A DNA stretch of 64,000 nucleotides from Liolophura sinensis (GCF_032854445.1 NC_088300.1:30177608-30241607), one strand, 5' to 3'; shown: positions 1 to 10,825, counted from the first letter of the stretch. Numbers and translations are program-made. Notes: generated by a model from the letters alone, not told the origin.

Positions 1-177
1 ACGCGAAAAAAAAACTTTTCTTCTTTGCATCTTCAGAACAAAAATTTTTCTTTTTCTTTACTATCAAAATGAGTAGTAAAAGATGTTCGTGTTTCCTATG
101 TCTTCGCTTTCAAAAATACTTTTTTTCTTTCTAGTTACATGTAGCTATGTTTTAAATTGTTTCCTTTGTGTTGACAT

Positions 178-357
178 TTATTTTTCGCATGTCGCTTCCA
201 CTGTTCCGTAGCTTAGGTTTAGTATATCTGCGATGAGTTTGTACGAGTACTGCCAGTGTCTACAGCAGAAGATTCTCTCCGCGGTTTGACTGATCAGTTG
301 CCTTTCATTTCCAATTAGTGCCAGAATAGCGAGTGTTTCCCTATGGCTCAAGCCGTA
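178..357 (-). pseudogene. Myb/SANT-like DNA-binding domain remnant
   Basis: Read on the minus strand, this stretch is open for 59 codons. It has the spacing of the Myb/SANT-like (trihelix type, Myb_DNA-bind_4-like) domain found in many animal transcription-factor-like and transposon-associated proteins. A 'SHRETLAIL' start of helix 1 is followed about 30 residues later by 'YSYKLIADIL' and then 'GTVEATCEK', which resembles the usual Y-x-x-IA-x-x-L, GY-x-RT and QC-x-x-K pattern. The expected tryptophan of helix 1 is missing. A stop (178-180) follows exactly where the family continues with basic residues, and another stop (358-360) separates it from a further 60 open codons upstream in the same frame (361-540). 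No start codon or splice sites were fixed. It is most likely a decayed exon or a transposon-borne domain. The family call rests on pattern memory only. Confidence 0.35.
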
Positions 358-644
358 TTATTTGACACATTTTTCAACATTTTTTGTAAGTGTTTTGATA
401 CTCTTGTCCTCCACGGAATGCGTTCCAAACACAAACACGCCTAAGGTACAGATCCTGTTTGTTCCAGGAATTCTGTGTGCTGTATTAACAAATATGTAGG
501 GAATTTTACATCCACGAAATGGCATTCGGATATCAAACAAAAGCTGAATCGCTGACCCCTAAGGCTTAATGTCAAGGCAATCTCAACCCATGCTCCCCAA
601 TAGTTCATATGTGCGACAACGAACAGCAGTATGAGGGAGGGAAT

Positions 645-715
645 ATGACAGGGGGAAACTCGTGACCATCCGCAAGCTGCTTCCAGACTTTCCCATGTAC
701 TACCAGAGTTGAACT
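645..715 (-). repeat. SINE1 fragment
   Basis: A short diverged match to the central part of SINE1: a 'CGTGACCATCCGCAAGCTGC' stretch followed by a 'TTTCCCATGTAC' stretch, corresponding to the body between the tRNA-like head and the 3' tail. Both ends are missing. The 117-codon minus-strand frame covering it (441-794) is explained at least partly by this repeat. Confidence 0.4.
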
Positions 716-1559
716 GCGATGATAATGCATGGGCATTGACAGTATCCTGTTGTGTTACAAGGACTTGGTTATCTTCACTGAAAGCGTAAGGCATGGGGTC
801 GTGCTGTCTTTAAAAGTGGATTGTTAAACGTTTGCAGCCAGGCGTTTTTCAGAGTAACACGATTCTTTAAATAATCACAACCAAGCAAAAGCATCACTTT
901 GTCTATACCCTTCACACATGACATGTGTGACAGTTTTTTTGATTTTCAGTTTTAGTTACTTTTTGAAAAGAACTGAAACTTTCAACTTTCAATGAGGAAT
1001 ACCGTACACGGACATTTCCAGTGTGAAACTCACTACTACCATTTATCACAGAGGTTTCCTGTTAGTACAGGATTTTCGGCGTTTATTTAAACCGGTGACC
1101 GCTACATAATTCTCAAAGCCAGTAAAGCTATAACGCATTCTTCAGAGCCGCAATATTCAGGGATTACCATTCATTATTGCTCTTCTTGTGCATCATTAGT
1201 GACGTGAAACTTGGAGTACCATTCATCAACAGTGTGCAGGTATTTATTCGGAAGAGTACAAACACCTTCCTGTTACCCCCCCCCCCCCCCACCTCCACCC
1301 ACATTTCGTGGAATGTACTTATTTTCGAGTGAATAGAAAATAGAAAGTTCTATTTGGAGAAGAGCGGTCTTGATCAAGGTGGATACTTTTCATTCACAAA
1401 ACGGTACATTGTTATTAGTTAGCTTTAAAGAATTTGTATATAACAAACACCAAAGTATACAGCAGGGAGAATAGAGGCAAAACAATGACGACATCGTGAT
1501 AACTGGCAAATGGTCACACCTAACCGGTGAAATCCGGCTTCTTGTTAGTTTACCATATG
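716..1559. other. No gene seen; poly-C run
   Basis: AT-rich sequence without a convincing gene. The only distinct feature is a run of 15 C at 1276-1290 in a C-rich stretch reaching about 1310. Confidence 0.5.
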
Positions 1560-3010
1560 CAGCGTTTTTATTGTCTTTCACGAATAACAGTCAGATTGTG
1601 GTAACAAAATACCTTCTCCAATTAATGCTAGACGTATCCCTCTCTTGCCTACACAGCCACAGTCTGCATTTATAAACCCTCTCCAGCCTGATGTTGTCTT
1701 TCACAATTCATTATATTCTTGTTTGGTATTCCTGAACCTCACATAAATGTACGAGCTCCCGAAAAGGAGTCAGGGTGCTCAGTGTAACAAAAATGGATCC
1801 ATACAAACTTTGTAAGGGCATGGATAAATTCCATACTTGCCCTGATTCAAAGCAATAGCGTTCATTCTATCGTCCACTGATAATATATTTTACTATACCA
1901 CTTCGGCTGCAGTTGAATCCAAAGACCTCGTTTATCACGACAAATGTTCTTGTCATGTTCAATAAAGCTTTCCGCCAAAAGCACAGCCACCGCTTTATTG
2001 ACATTAAAATAATTTGAGCATTACCAATCTTTGTGGTGAAGGAAAAGAAACCTAAATGTCAGTATGAAGATATTTGCTCTATACTTCAGAGTGAAAGTAT
2101 TTTTGTTTACCACGTATATATGCAAAGTTCAAATACGCATGGCACCTCTTTCTGGCACAGACGTATCGAAGGTTTTATGCTTCACCTCACTAATAAATTC
2201 ATTCGTCATCCTTGTACGTGTTTTGATCCTTATACCACCCGATAAAACTCATAAACACCCACGCAAAAAGACTAGCCTGAGGAGTCTGGTTCCATCAAAG
2301 GTTTTTACTTAATTGTCTTGTTTCGTGACAAAGACTGTTATATCAAGTCCTTGGGGGAGGTCTATTTTCAGCTTTGCAATATATTTACTTGAAAGTTTTA
2401 ACTTAATTTTGATTACTAGTTCGTACTCGAATACCGTATTTAGGAATTCTGTCAAAAACAGATGCCCGTGGATAAATTATTTATTTTACAAGCAGTAATC
2501 TTGCTGTTACGGGGATTTTTGAGATGCAGTGGCATTGCTTATAAAAAAACTGAGCCTGGTGTCTGGAAATGTCAAAGTTGAAAGGTGAGAGGTTATAGGT
2601 GGTGACGTTTACTGATGCTGTTACTCTTCTCTGTACTTGTACCGCTTAAATGGCCCACTTAATTTAACCTTGTACATACCGTGTGTTTGACCGTGAGACT
2701 TCACTATCGCAGATGATCAATTTTCCCGTTTATGTTGCGATTGCATATCGATACGGTGAAATAGTAGCAGAAGACCTGACTAATTATGGAAGCCCTCCTC
2801 CTATTTTAACGTTATAACTTGACCAACGTTATATCTATACACAGCTAATGCATGCACAATGATAAATTCCTTGCAAGTGTATAATTGGCAATAGACGCCA
2901 ATTTGCTACTTCGTATTGGCAAAAACGTCTTACAGTATCGATCCCATTATATGATAAAAAGAGGGCTTGCAACGTCAGTCTTTATTTCAGAAGAAAAATA
3001 TACCCGGTTT
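1560..3010 (+). repeat. R1 dispersed repeat, copy 1
   Basis: Diverged copy of a long repeat shared with copies near 9.6-10.2 kb (inverted), 10.8, 14.0 and 16.8 kb. Landmarks in order are a 'AATAACAGTCAGATTGTGG' block (1582), a 'CACAGTCTGCATTTATAA' block (1657), a 'CTGAACCTCACA' block (1731), a 'TTTTACTATACCA' block (1889) and a 'GATAAATTCCTTGCAAGTG' block (2861). Each block has a counterpart in the same order in copy 4 (14356 to about 15850). The start is at least 0.3 kb further into the repeat than in the other copies. Several short open frames inside it shift between copies and do not support a protein. The nature of the repeat is unknown. Confidence 0.6.
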
Positions 3011-3034
3011 TTCATGCACTGGCTGTAAAGTTAG

Positions 3035-3500
3035 ATGAAGAGACAAGGCACTTTGTTTCATGCATGCCATAGACGGTCGCGTTTGGGTGAAAAAGTGCTA
3101 TCTTCAAATTTTGACAATTTTCTATCTCTTCACACAATTAGTGTACATAGATCCCCACTGTTTTTGTTCGTTTCATATATTTGGCCCTATATGCCTTTTG
3201 GAATGTGTTTTATGTCATACTGAGCTTAAAGGTCAAGCACTCGTTTGCTAAAAGTCCTGTTACGTTATTACTAGATTTCATAGTAAACAGTTACTTCGGA
3301 TTTTTTTAAACTTGATATATATCATATCTATACTGAGGATGCGAATTAAACAGAAGGACTTTTGACAGTATTGTTTTGATCAAGTTTTCCCAGTTTTCTA
3401 TTATTTCACTGAAATAGTGTATATGCATCCCGAGTATGTTTTCTTTATTTCCTGTATGTGACCATATAGGCCTGTGGAATTTGCCCCATGCATGTTACTC
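3035..3500 (+). repeat. Local duplication, two diverged units
   Basis: Two similar segments about 0.3 kb apart (about 3090-3220 and 3360-3490). Both run from a 'TTTTCTAT' stretch through 'AGTGTA' and 'TGTTTTT/TTTTCTTT' to a 'GGCC..TATATG/GGCCTGTGGAAT' type segment and then a 'CATGCATG'-like stretch. A weaker relative lies near 16490-16660. This may be the far end of the R1 repeat. No coding function is supported. Confidence 0.3.
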
Positions 3501-3599
3501 AAATGCCAAAAATCCAGTTACCAAATTTCAGAATAAAGGCTTGCTTGAAAGGTTATGAAACTTGGTGTATGCTATCCCTGCTCAAAGGTTGCAAACTGA

Positions 3600-3890
3600 A
3601 TCACGTATACCGCACTCAAGAATATTTCACTTATATGACGACCAGCATTATGGTGGGGGGAACCGGGCAGAGCCCAGGGGAAATCCCCAATAAATCCGCA
3701 GGATAATGGCAGATCCTGGCAGATCACACTTACCGCTGCAGATCACCAGCGATCATCCACGATCATCCACAGGTTGCTGGAAGACTTTCCCACGTACGAC
3801 TAGAAAGCCATCATGAGCTGAACATGAACCCAAAGTGACTGCCTTGGTGAGAGACTCCTGGGTTACTGGATGACTTTTGACGAAAACTGG
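3600..3890 (-). repeat. SINE1, diverged copy
   Basis: Minus-strand SINE1. The 3' tail part 'ACTCAAGAATATTTCACTTA' is on the left and the head-side 'GGTGAGAGACTCCTGGGTTA' on the right. The middle is rearranged, with short local duplications of 'GGCAGATC' and 'GATCATCCAC' (about 3707-3770). It lies just upstream of the DIRS-like element. Confidence 0.7.
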
Positions 3891-4147
3891 TCTAAAGGAC
3901 AAGATCACGCAAACATTAAAATCTTTTGGGGGAATGATTGCTTTTCCTAAATGTTCTCATACTTAATACTTTTTCTTCATTTTATATATTTTATATATAA
4001 ATCTTGGGAATTTTCAAGACAGTTTAAAACACGGCAGCGGATTGGTTTTAAGCATGCCACAGTGCAAGGCTGTGATTGGCTAACTAGTGAACTTCCGCTT
4101 TTACGAGCACATGGTGCATCAGTGGTAAAGTATAAATGTAGTTCCAC

Positions 4148-5250
4148 GTGCTAATGCTGTCTTTGTCCTTGCTGTGTTATGTTGGCTGTGTCGCGTGGCT
4201 TTATGTTACCGACATGCCGGATTTATGTAGCGGTAATACCATAGGGCCTACTGGAGACACGCGGGTCGACACCTCACCGAATTTGCTGGAATACTGGCGG
4301 CAGAAATATAAGCTTACCACGCTAACAATGTCTGCCTTCCTTGATAAGGGCTCTGATGAGGCTGTGTCTTTGTCGAAGAAGTTGTGCAGACTATCCCAAA
4401 ACAACATCAGCGTCCATGTGCCAGGGAATCTGTCTTCAACAACGTATCAGTCAATACCACGAGACAGGGGGTGACTTTGTGTCGGCGGCCCTCTTGTGTG
4501 GTCAGGAGGACACAATTGCCGTATGACCTTTGCAAGTGAGAGTCAAGGACTCGAGAATTCCGTATAATAAGCTGAGCCAATGCCAGTATTTTGAAGGTGC
4601 CTCAAAAATTCTCAAGGAAATGATTCTAAAGGACAAGTGCCCAACAGAGGCAGTGATACAGTATTTGGACTATATGGCTAAAATTGCCGACTTCGGCCAG
4701 ACATTCGATCTGTTTGGTCGGTACTTAACTTTGATCAGCAATTTAGACGTCAGCATTTTTCTGAAGGTTTCTCGTGGAATTCAGATGAACCAATGTAAGC
4801 TTGGCTACGATCACGACCAGAAAAAGTGAAGATGAATAATCTATGAAACCCAAACAAAGTGTCCAGTTCGAAATATATCCAGGTGATCCGCATTCCGGGA
4901 AACCAGTGTGTGAAAAATTCAATGGACGGAACGGCTGCTCATTACTTCATTTATTTATTTATTTCATTGGTGTTTTACGCCGTACTCAAGAATATTTCAC
5001 TTATACGACGGCGGCCAGCATTATGGTGGAAGGAAACCGGGGGGAACCCACGACCATCCGCAGGTTGCTGTCAGATCTTCCCACTTACGACCGGAGAGGA
5101 AGCCAGCATGAGCTGGACTTGAACTCACAGTGACCGCATTGGTGAGAGACTCCTGGGTCATTACGCTGTGCTAGAGCGCTAACCAACTGAGCCACGGAGG
5201 CCCCGGCCTGCTCATTACGAATGTGTAATTATGCCCTCTTATGTTTTGAT
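4148..5250 (+). pseudogene. DIRS-like gag remnant, split by a SINE
   Basis: Several frame-shifted open stretches (4148-4474, 4341-4526, 4530-4829, 4843-4945) precede the reverse-transcriptase part. The stretch at 4530-4829 is rich in charged and hydrophobic residues, with a 'YFEGASKILKEMIL' helix-like segment, as in capsid-type proteins. Just before the SINE the frame reads into a zinc-knuckle-like motif (C, two residues, F-N, then G-C; about 4906-4940), and the downstream cysteine of that motif appears after the SINE (about 5219-5235). So the SINE lies inside the putative zinc-binding motif. The gag identity is inferred mainly from position and this motif. Confidence 0.55.
4946..5207 (-). 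repeat. SINE1, nearly full length, inside DIRS-like element
   Basis: Complete minus-strand SINE1. The AATAAATA tail lies at the left, then the 'GCCGTACTCAAGAATATTTC' block, the body, the B-box-like 'GGACTTGAACTCACA' and the A-box side 'GCTAACCAACTGAGCCACGG'. An 11-bp target duplication CTGCTCATTAC flanks it (4935-4945 and 5208-5218). It is therefore younger than the retrotransposon it interrupts. Confidence 0.9.
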
Positions 5251-5342
5251 AACCACAGTCAGTCTAATCACCATACCTAAACACCCAATCGTGTCTCTTA
5301 TACCGTTGTTAATACAAAAAACATGTAGGGTACCCTATTTCA

Positions 5343-5906
5343 TGGCCGCAAAGAGAGAAATTTGAGGTGTGGCATGCGGAACTCGGCTGTGACCCAGATA
5401 AGGACTTTGTTTTGAATGGCAAAGAAGGTTTTTCAATAATTGACAGAATAAATGCTAGGCTCAAACCTGTTAAAGTTCAAAATTCTCAGTCCACTTTAGT
5501 TTACAAACACTTGCTAGATAAGCAAATTGATATGGAATTAAAGAAAGGGAATTATTAAATATCGGATCATGTGACAATTATTAGCGCACTAAGCACATTA
5601 CCAAAGGCTAATGGGAAAGTGCCATTGATCATCCATGACTGCAGCAGACCAGAGAACTGTAGTGTCAGTGACTATGTCACCAAAGACCCATGTACATATC
5701 AATCACTGCAAGATGCAGGGGACACAACTGTGTTGTTTACCCAGATGATCTCAGCTGAAACTAAGGAGAAACGTGTGATGGCTTTCAATGAATTAATACG
5801 CCTGAATCGATGCCTGGATTTCGGCATTAAGGGCAAAAGGCAACGTTTTGGGGAATTACAACTGATACCACTAAAGGCATTTTGTCCCTTGAAGACACAA
5901 AGCTAG
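5343..5906 (+). pseudogene. DIRS-like reverse transcriptase, core deleted
   Basis: The first part (5367-5558) matches the conserved region ahead of the polymerase in DIRS-type elements, with a 'DPDKDFVLNGKEGFSIID' segment and 'MELKKGNY'. The next part (5571-5705) carries 'SALSTLPKANGK' and 'HDCSRPENCSVSDY', the typical opening of the polymerase domain. After about residue 45 of that frame the palm is missing. A YPDDL box, equivalent to the catalytic Y-x-D-D, is encoded at 5738-5752 in a different frame, and it is followed by a 'SAETKEKRVMAFNELIRL' stretch that normally comes just after the box. The missing piece should be on the order of 100 residues, so this copy could not encode an active polymerase. 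Confidence 0.75.
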
Positions 5907-6540
5907 TTGATCTTGTACGTTACTTTCAAAACTTTCCCTTGAAACGTCGCGCCACTCGCAAACAGCTATAGAAATTAACTGGCAAGCTGAAATGGGCCAC
6001 TAGTGTCGTAACTTGGAGTCGAATCCATCTTAGAAAAATGTATGATACCATTACTGAATTAAAACGGCCCAGTCACAGAGCTCTTACATGATGACCTGCT
6101 CTGGTGGCTTAATACCTTAACTCATGGTCATAATCGTAAACTGGTTTGGGATGCACGCCCAGTGGTTTCGGCCTTTGTTGATGCCTGCAATGAGCTTTCT
6201 GCATGTCCAGTGGCCATTGGACGTATAGTAATTGACATTTGGACTACTCGGAACTGCTGGAAGTGCACATAAATGTGAAAGAGTTGGCAACCCTTTTAGT
6301 AGCAGCTGCATGATAGTTAGAACATTGGGGTGGGTGTAGAGTACGATTTTATAGCGATAACTTTGCAGCGGTAGGAATGCTAAATAATGGCACAACACCT
6401 TGTTATTCTGCTGTGGTTAGTTTGAATGAGCTTTGTGATTTGGCGCTCTACCATAGTTTTTCTGTAGAGGCTATATGCATACCTGGTGTGGACAATGTTA
6501 TTGCCGACTCGATATCAAGGTTCCATCTGCCTGGTTTCAT
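5905..6540 (+). pseudogene. DIRS-like RNase H region, broken
   Basis: From 5905 the sequence encodes a 'LVDLVRYFQNFPLKRRATRK' segment, an in-frame stop, and then 'KLTGKLKWATSVV', the linker and start of the RNase H domain in these elements. 'DDLLWWL' follows near 6090. The end of the domain, 'PGVDNVIADSISRF', lies at about 6482-6520 and is the standard RNase H C-terminal motif. Frames change at least three times, so it is not functional. Confidence 0.7.
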
Positions 6541-6639
6541 GCGGCGAATTGTAACTTGTTTGTACTCCACAGTTGATGTCGTACCATTGGGCTATTATTT
6601 GCCGAATCATATGTCGGTGAGGTCCTTTTCACTTTTTCA

Positions 6640-7594
6640 TCCCACAGACTTTCCAGTGGCTGTGCGCATTGAACAACTGGATGAGTTAGTGAGAGACCTG
6701 GGTGCTACGGTATATGCTCCGTCAACTAAGAAGGCTCATGTTACTCAACTTAATTGTTTGTTTGTTTTTTTACAGTTTTATGAGTTGATAAATGTACCAC
6801 CGTTGCCCATAATTCACAAGACAAAGCTTTTGGCACAGTACGGCAGTATTTCATCAGAGTACGTATCCTAAAGCTTGATAATCATTTGCCTAATCCTCTC
6901 CTTGATAATTAGCTACTTCAGCGTTTATTGAAGGTTTGGAAAGATTGAGGGGTGATACCCATAATCGCAAAGCACAGTTGCTACTGGAACATTTGTTAGC
7001 CATACGATCTTCTTTAAATTTTGACAGTATTAAACATGTTCAGTTCTGGGCAGCAGTGACAACTGGCTTTTTTGGACTGTTGCGAGAAAGCAACTTAACA
7101 AGTACTAGCAAAACCCCGCCTATCAATGCTAAATGCTTAAAACGGGCAGATGTAGAATTCCGCAAAAACCGGATCATACTTTTTGTATCGGCTTGAAAAA
7201 ACATTCAATACCAACAAAGGGTACACAAAACTGTTTTACACAGGCTTGAACATCGATACAGGGAATTGTGTCCTAGTGTAGCAGTAACTAGGTTTCTAGC
7301 AATAGCAGTGCCTATGGACCAGCATTTTGCCCTTGTTTTGTCATTGTCATAGCCAAAAGCCAGTGCCTCTGGCTACAGTTGAATTTCTTAAGCAATTAAC
7401 AGAAACTATTAGTAGAATAGGCGTTCCTCAGGGCACATTTAACACACACAGCCTTCGTAGGAGGGTATGCATACATTGCTCTACCTCTGACTGTGATAAA
7501 ATCGTTAGGAGACTGGAAAAGTGACTGTGTTCTGAAATACACTGAGCCAGATTCAACTGTTACTTTGAGCCTTTTACAGAATGTTTTACACTAA
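6640..7594 (+). pseudogene. DIRS-like tyrosine recombinase, frameshifted
   Basis: An N-terminal helical segment (from 'QLDELVRDLGATVYAPSTKKAH', 6675-6740) resembles the core-binding domain of phage-integrase-type recombinases. The catalytic landmarks follow in order. The box I arginine lies in 'GLLRESNL' (about 7075-7100), the H-x-x-R box in 'NTHSLRR' (about 7440-7465), and the last box in 'GDWKS' with the nucleophile-type tyrosine in 'VLKYTEPD' (7507-7545). The last part is in a different frame from the H-x-x-R box and ends at a TAA at 7592-7594. Stops and frameshifts at about 6869, 7193 and 7498 make this a dead copy, although all catalytic landmarks except the lysine can be named. Confidence 0.75.
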
Positions 7595-7699
7595 TCTCCT
7601 ACATTGGAGGTGGGGTATCAAGGTGATATTGGTGTACATACATGTACGTGGCAGCTTGTGGCGCTCGTGACAGATTTGCTGTCTGCTTTTATATGTTTT

Positions 7700-8770
7700 A
7701 GTATTGGTATTTTAGATTAGTTGTAATAAAATTTTAAGTGTGGAAATAAAATTTTGTTATTCGCCAAACCGTTGTTATGTTTTAACGTGGAGGTCATACT
7801 GATGTTAAAGTTCAAGGTCGCTGCAAGTCACAGGTGCACTCTCACCTTCCTTTAACGTTTCCGAGTAAACCGTTTTTTTAAATTCGAGTACATTTGGTAA
7901 AGATGATTTATACAAATTACGCACTCTGTATGCATTGTTTGAAACCAGTTGAAAGTTTATTATCACCATAAATCATTTCTCAAACTATAAACGTTAAGAT
8001 AAAGTTTTCCATAATTTCAGTCGTAGGTTATTAAGGTCTATTTCACAAGGTCGAAATACTCTAAACATATATATGAAAAAATTGGCCCCCCCTAATACTG
8101 AAGACCCAGGATCAGAATCACGGTATTTACAAGAATAAATTAACTCGACTATTTCTGACAAATCAGAGTAAAAATCTTCGACGTATTTCTGATTTTATTC
8201 ATACGCGCTGCAATTTCGTTCACGTCCGCGCTCACAAAACCTTTTTACATTTCTCAACGCTGTCTGTAACTAATTATAATTCTACAAAAGGTGCTTAATG
8301 CTAATGCTATATAGGTATTTACGTAAATTAAGCACATGAAGAATTTCTACCTCTTTTTTGGCAAACTATATATTGCGCTGAAGTGCACGGCCTTGTGATG
8401 CCTCCCACGAAGATTTCCCGGCCCTAGCAGTGCAATAGCAAAATGTAATAACAAAAGTAATATCTAACCAGTGAAGATATCATGTTTATCACTGAAGGAA
8501 ATACTGGGGTTTCACTGATGTATAAATAATAAAAGACAATATGATAACGTCACCGACTATTGGCTCTTATCTCTCATCTTTATTGATTACAGATACCAGA
8601 TTCAGATTTCTTATAAGTAGTACCCTTGCATTTCCGAACAGTTATGGAGCATAAAAGGGCAAAATTCATCAAAGTGTATGTTTACGAGAATACCTGGTTA
8701 AAGATTTTGAAGAAGGAAATAGTATTTGTGTGATTGCACTCTCAGTATGAAGTGTCGTCTATTGGAATGT
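7700..8770. other. No gene seen
   Basis: AT-rich sequence directly downstream of the DIRS-like element. Two AATAAA-type signals lie at 7725-7750 and may belong to that element's 3' end. Nothing else could be assigned. Confidence 0.4.
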
Positions 8771-8772
8771 AG

Positions 8773-8840
8773 GTATGTATGTATGTATGTATGTATGTAT
8801 GTATGTATGTATGTATGTATGTATGTATATATGTATGTAT
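8773..8840. repeat. (GTAT)n microsatellite
   Basis: About 16 units of GTAT with one imperfect unit near the end. It directly abuts the 3' end of a minus-strand SINE3 copy and probably grew from that SINE's CATACATA tail. Confidence 0.95.
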
Positions 8841-9170
8841 TGGGATTTTACCTCATACTTGACAATTTTGCAGTCAAATGACGGGCGACATTAGACATGT
8901 GTGTACATATACAGTGTCTGCTTGTCACAGGGCGAGTGCATACAGCCAAAGTGCTGAAGTGCCATGACACCAGAGATGACACCCCGCTCAACTGCATTAT
9001 ACTGACACCGGAATAACTAGTCCCGTTTCATTTCTCGAACTAGTGCTGAGCGCCAAGCGAGGCAGCAACAAAAACCATTTTTGAAAGACTTTTGTATGTC
9101 TCGGGTTTGATTCAGGGTCTCCAGTCTTTGAGGTGGACGGTCTAACAATAAAGCCACCGAACCGGTCCTT
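8841..9170 (-). repeat. SINE3, full-length-like copy
   Basis: Minus-strand copy of a SINE of about 330 bp shared with 12880-13140, 21757-22040 and 32590-32960. Landmarks on the + strand are a 'TTTTACCTCATACTTGACAA' block, 'GTGTGTACATATACAG', 'CATTATACTGACACCGG', 'GCTGAGCGCCAAGCGAGGCA' and a tRNA-like head ending in 'GTCTTTGAGGTGGACGGTC'. The A/T-rich tail is replaced by the adjoining microsatellite. Confidence 0.75.
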
Positions 9171-9600
9171 ATTTCTTGGAAGCAGAAAAGCGATGAACGT
9201 TATAAAACCAAACGTTCAAGATAAAATTTTCAAAATTAATGTATTGCACAGCTGAAAATAGCGCTTGAAGAAATGAAATCTTATAACTCCCTTTGTGGAG
9301 AAGAAAGACAATTCAGCAAAAGCTTTGAAGCATTCTTGATGCAAGGGTTTTTGCGTGTATGTATTATGAGTCTTCTCACACAGAAGCGATCATGGAGTGG
9401 CAAGCCAGGTACAAGAACGACGAATGCGTGAGTTAGTGGCACGGAGTATTAAATCTCACAGACCCCTGTGCCAGTATGTAGTATGTATATACAAGTGGTA
9501 ACCAAAAATACATGTACTTCTTTTGTAACGTATAAGCTTCATGGTGACAAATTTTTCTATGAGACGGCGACTGGTGAGGAGCGAACTATTTTAATAACAT
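9171..9600. other. No gene seen
   Basis: AT-rich sequence without coding signal or recognisable repeat. Confidence 0.4.
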
Positions 9601-10230
9601 GAAAACAATGACTTCCTCCTTGGTGGAAAGTTGTATCGATTATTAACAAAAGTAAATCAAGGGAAGCACGAAAAAGCGATATATCGCTGCGTTGAAAAGT
9701 GGTGTACACTGAGCATCGCGGTTCCTGTTACAGCGCTGGTGCATTCCAGTCAGGTTCAAGAGGATCGAGAAAGAGCATAACAGATTGTTACAGATCACAC
9801 CAGGCTGAGGAGGGGTTCGTACATGTGAATGCAGACTGTGACAGGAAGTGATGGGCAAGACTAGCGTCAACTGCAGGAGGTGCTTTGTCACCGCAGTCTG
9901 ACTGCTACTCATAAAACAGTCGTCATATAATGGTTTACAGTAATAAGCAGAACTCACTGGGTTCCCGAATGGTTTTATACACCATCAAACTGGTTCAATC
10001 TTCCATAATCCATTTTTTCCACCACTAGCAATAACCCTCTACTGCTTTCCAACGCCTTATTTATCGCATTAACAATATAACTCCGTTTATACAGGAAATC
10101 TTGGAGGGAATAAAAGGCAGTCTGACATTAGCTTGTTATGGTGTCATTAACATTTCTAACGACATTAGCACCTGACCGCTCACACACGTCATCATTCACA
10201 TGTTTCCGCTTACGCAAAGGAATTTTAAGG
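9600..10230 (-). repeat. R1 dispersed repeat, inverted copy 2
   Basis: On the minus strand this segment follows copies 3-5 block by block: 'GTGTGTGAGCGG' then 'GTCGTTAGAAATGTTAATGA' (about 10200-10140), 'AATGCGATAAATAAGGCGTT' (about 10060), 'TGTTTTATGAGTAGCAGTCA' (about 9920-9895), 'GTCACAGTCTGCATTCA' (about 9835) and 'TCTTGAACCTGACTGGAATG' (about 9755). Because the family occurs in both orientations, it is more likely a dispersed mobile repeat than a simple tandem. The 104-codon minus-strand frame at 9643-9957 lies inside it and is not kept open in the other copies. Confidence 0.75.
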
Positions 10231-10634
10231 CTATTGTCAATTTTGAAGTTACAATCACGATCGTAGTTCCAAATGGTGGTCTGTGTAAATGGATAATGTA
10301 CCCGTCAACACCTGTTCTTGCCTTCATTTTCAAATCACACTGATTCAGTAGATAACAAAAACAGAATTGCATTGCACCAAGTGGAAAAGAGCTAGTTAAC
10401 TAAGGCAAGTATTTGTACTTAGCGTTAATTTTGGGACAATTGTAAATATTTACAAATGCAGATCTTAAATTAGTCATGTAATTGGTTTACAATCAACTTA
10501 GGTTTACGATCCCTTTTTGCAAGCGATTCCTGGGACAGCCTTTGTGCTTCACTATGGGATATGAATGTCCGCCTTCAAAACCCTGTACGCCTTATTATTA
10601 GACAAGTCACATACATTATAGTCACCTTATTTGC

Positions 10635-10745
10635 CTCCTGGTTCTTCCCGGTTTTCTCTTACCATAACGTTGGCCGCCGTCGGATAAGTGAAATATTATT
10701 GAGTTCGGCGTAAACACGAATCAAATAAATAAACAAATAAATCAT
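10635..10745 (+). repeat. SINE1 3' end fragment
   Basis: Contains the 3' third of SINE1: 'GGCCGCCGTCGGATAAGTGA', 'AATATTATTGAGTTCGGCG' and the AATAAATAAA tail. The head is missing. Confidence 0.85.
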
Positions 10746-10825
10746 TTGCCGTCACGGCTAAAAACAATTATATTATCTAATGCTATTGTACAATTATTTT
10801 GATAAATGAATAAATATGCAGTCAG

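Larger units (their letters stand above)
4148..7594 (+). mobile_element. Degraded DIRS/Ngaro-like retrotransposon
   Basis: Remnants of a tyrosine-recombinase retrotransposon in the usual order: a gag-like region, reverse transcriptase, RNase H and tyrosine recombinase, all on the + strand. Reading frames are broken many times, the reverse-transcriptase core is largely deleted, and a SINE1 copy sits in the gag region. Elements of this class integrate through a tyrosine recombinase instead of a DDE integrase and have inverted or split direct terminal repeats. I could not find such termini, so the true ends are unknown and the limits given are those of the recognisable coding remnants. No methyltransferase domain was recognised, which would fit Ngaro better than canonical DIRS, but that is only an inference from a damaged copy. 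Confidence 0.8.

Noticed and set aside
441-794. 117-codon minus-strand frame
   Set aside because: Part of it is a SINE1 fragment, and the rest has no recognisable domain.
9643-9957. 104-codon minus-strand frame
   Set aside because: It lies in an R1 repeat copy, and the equivalent frames in the other copies are closed or shifted.
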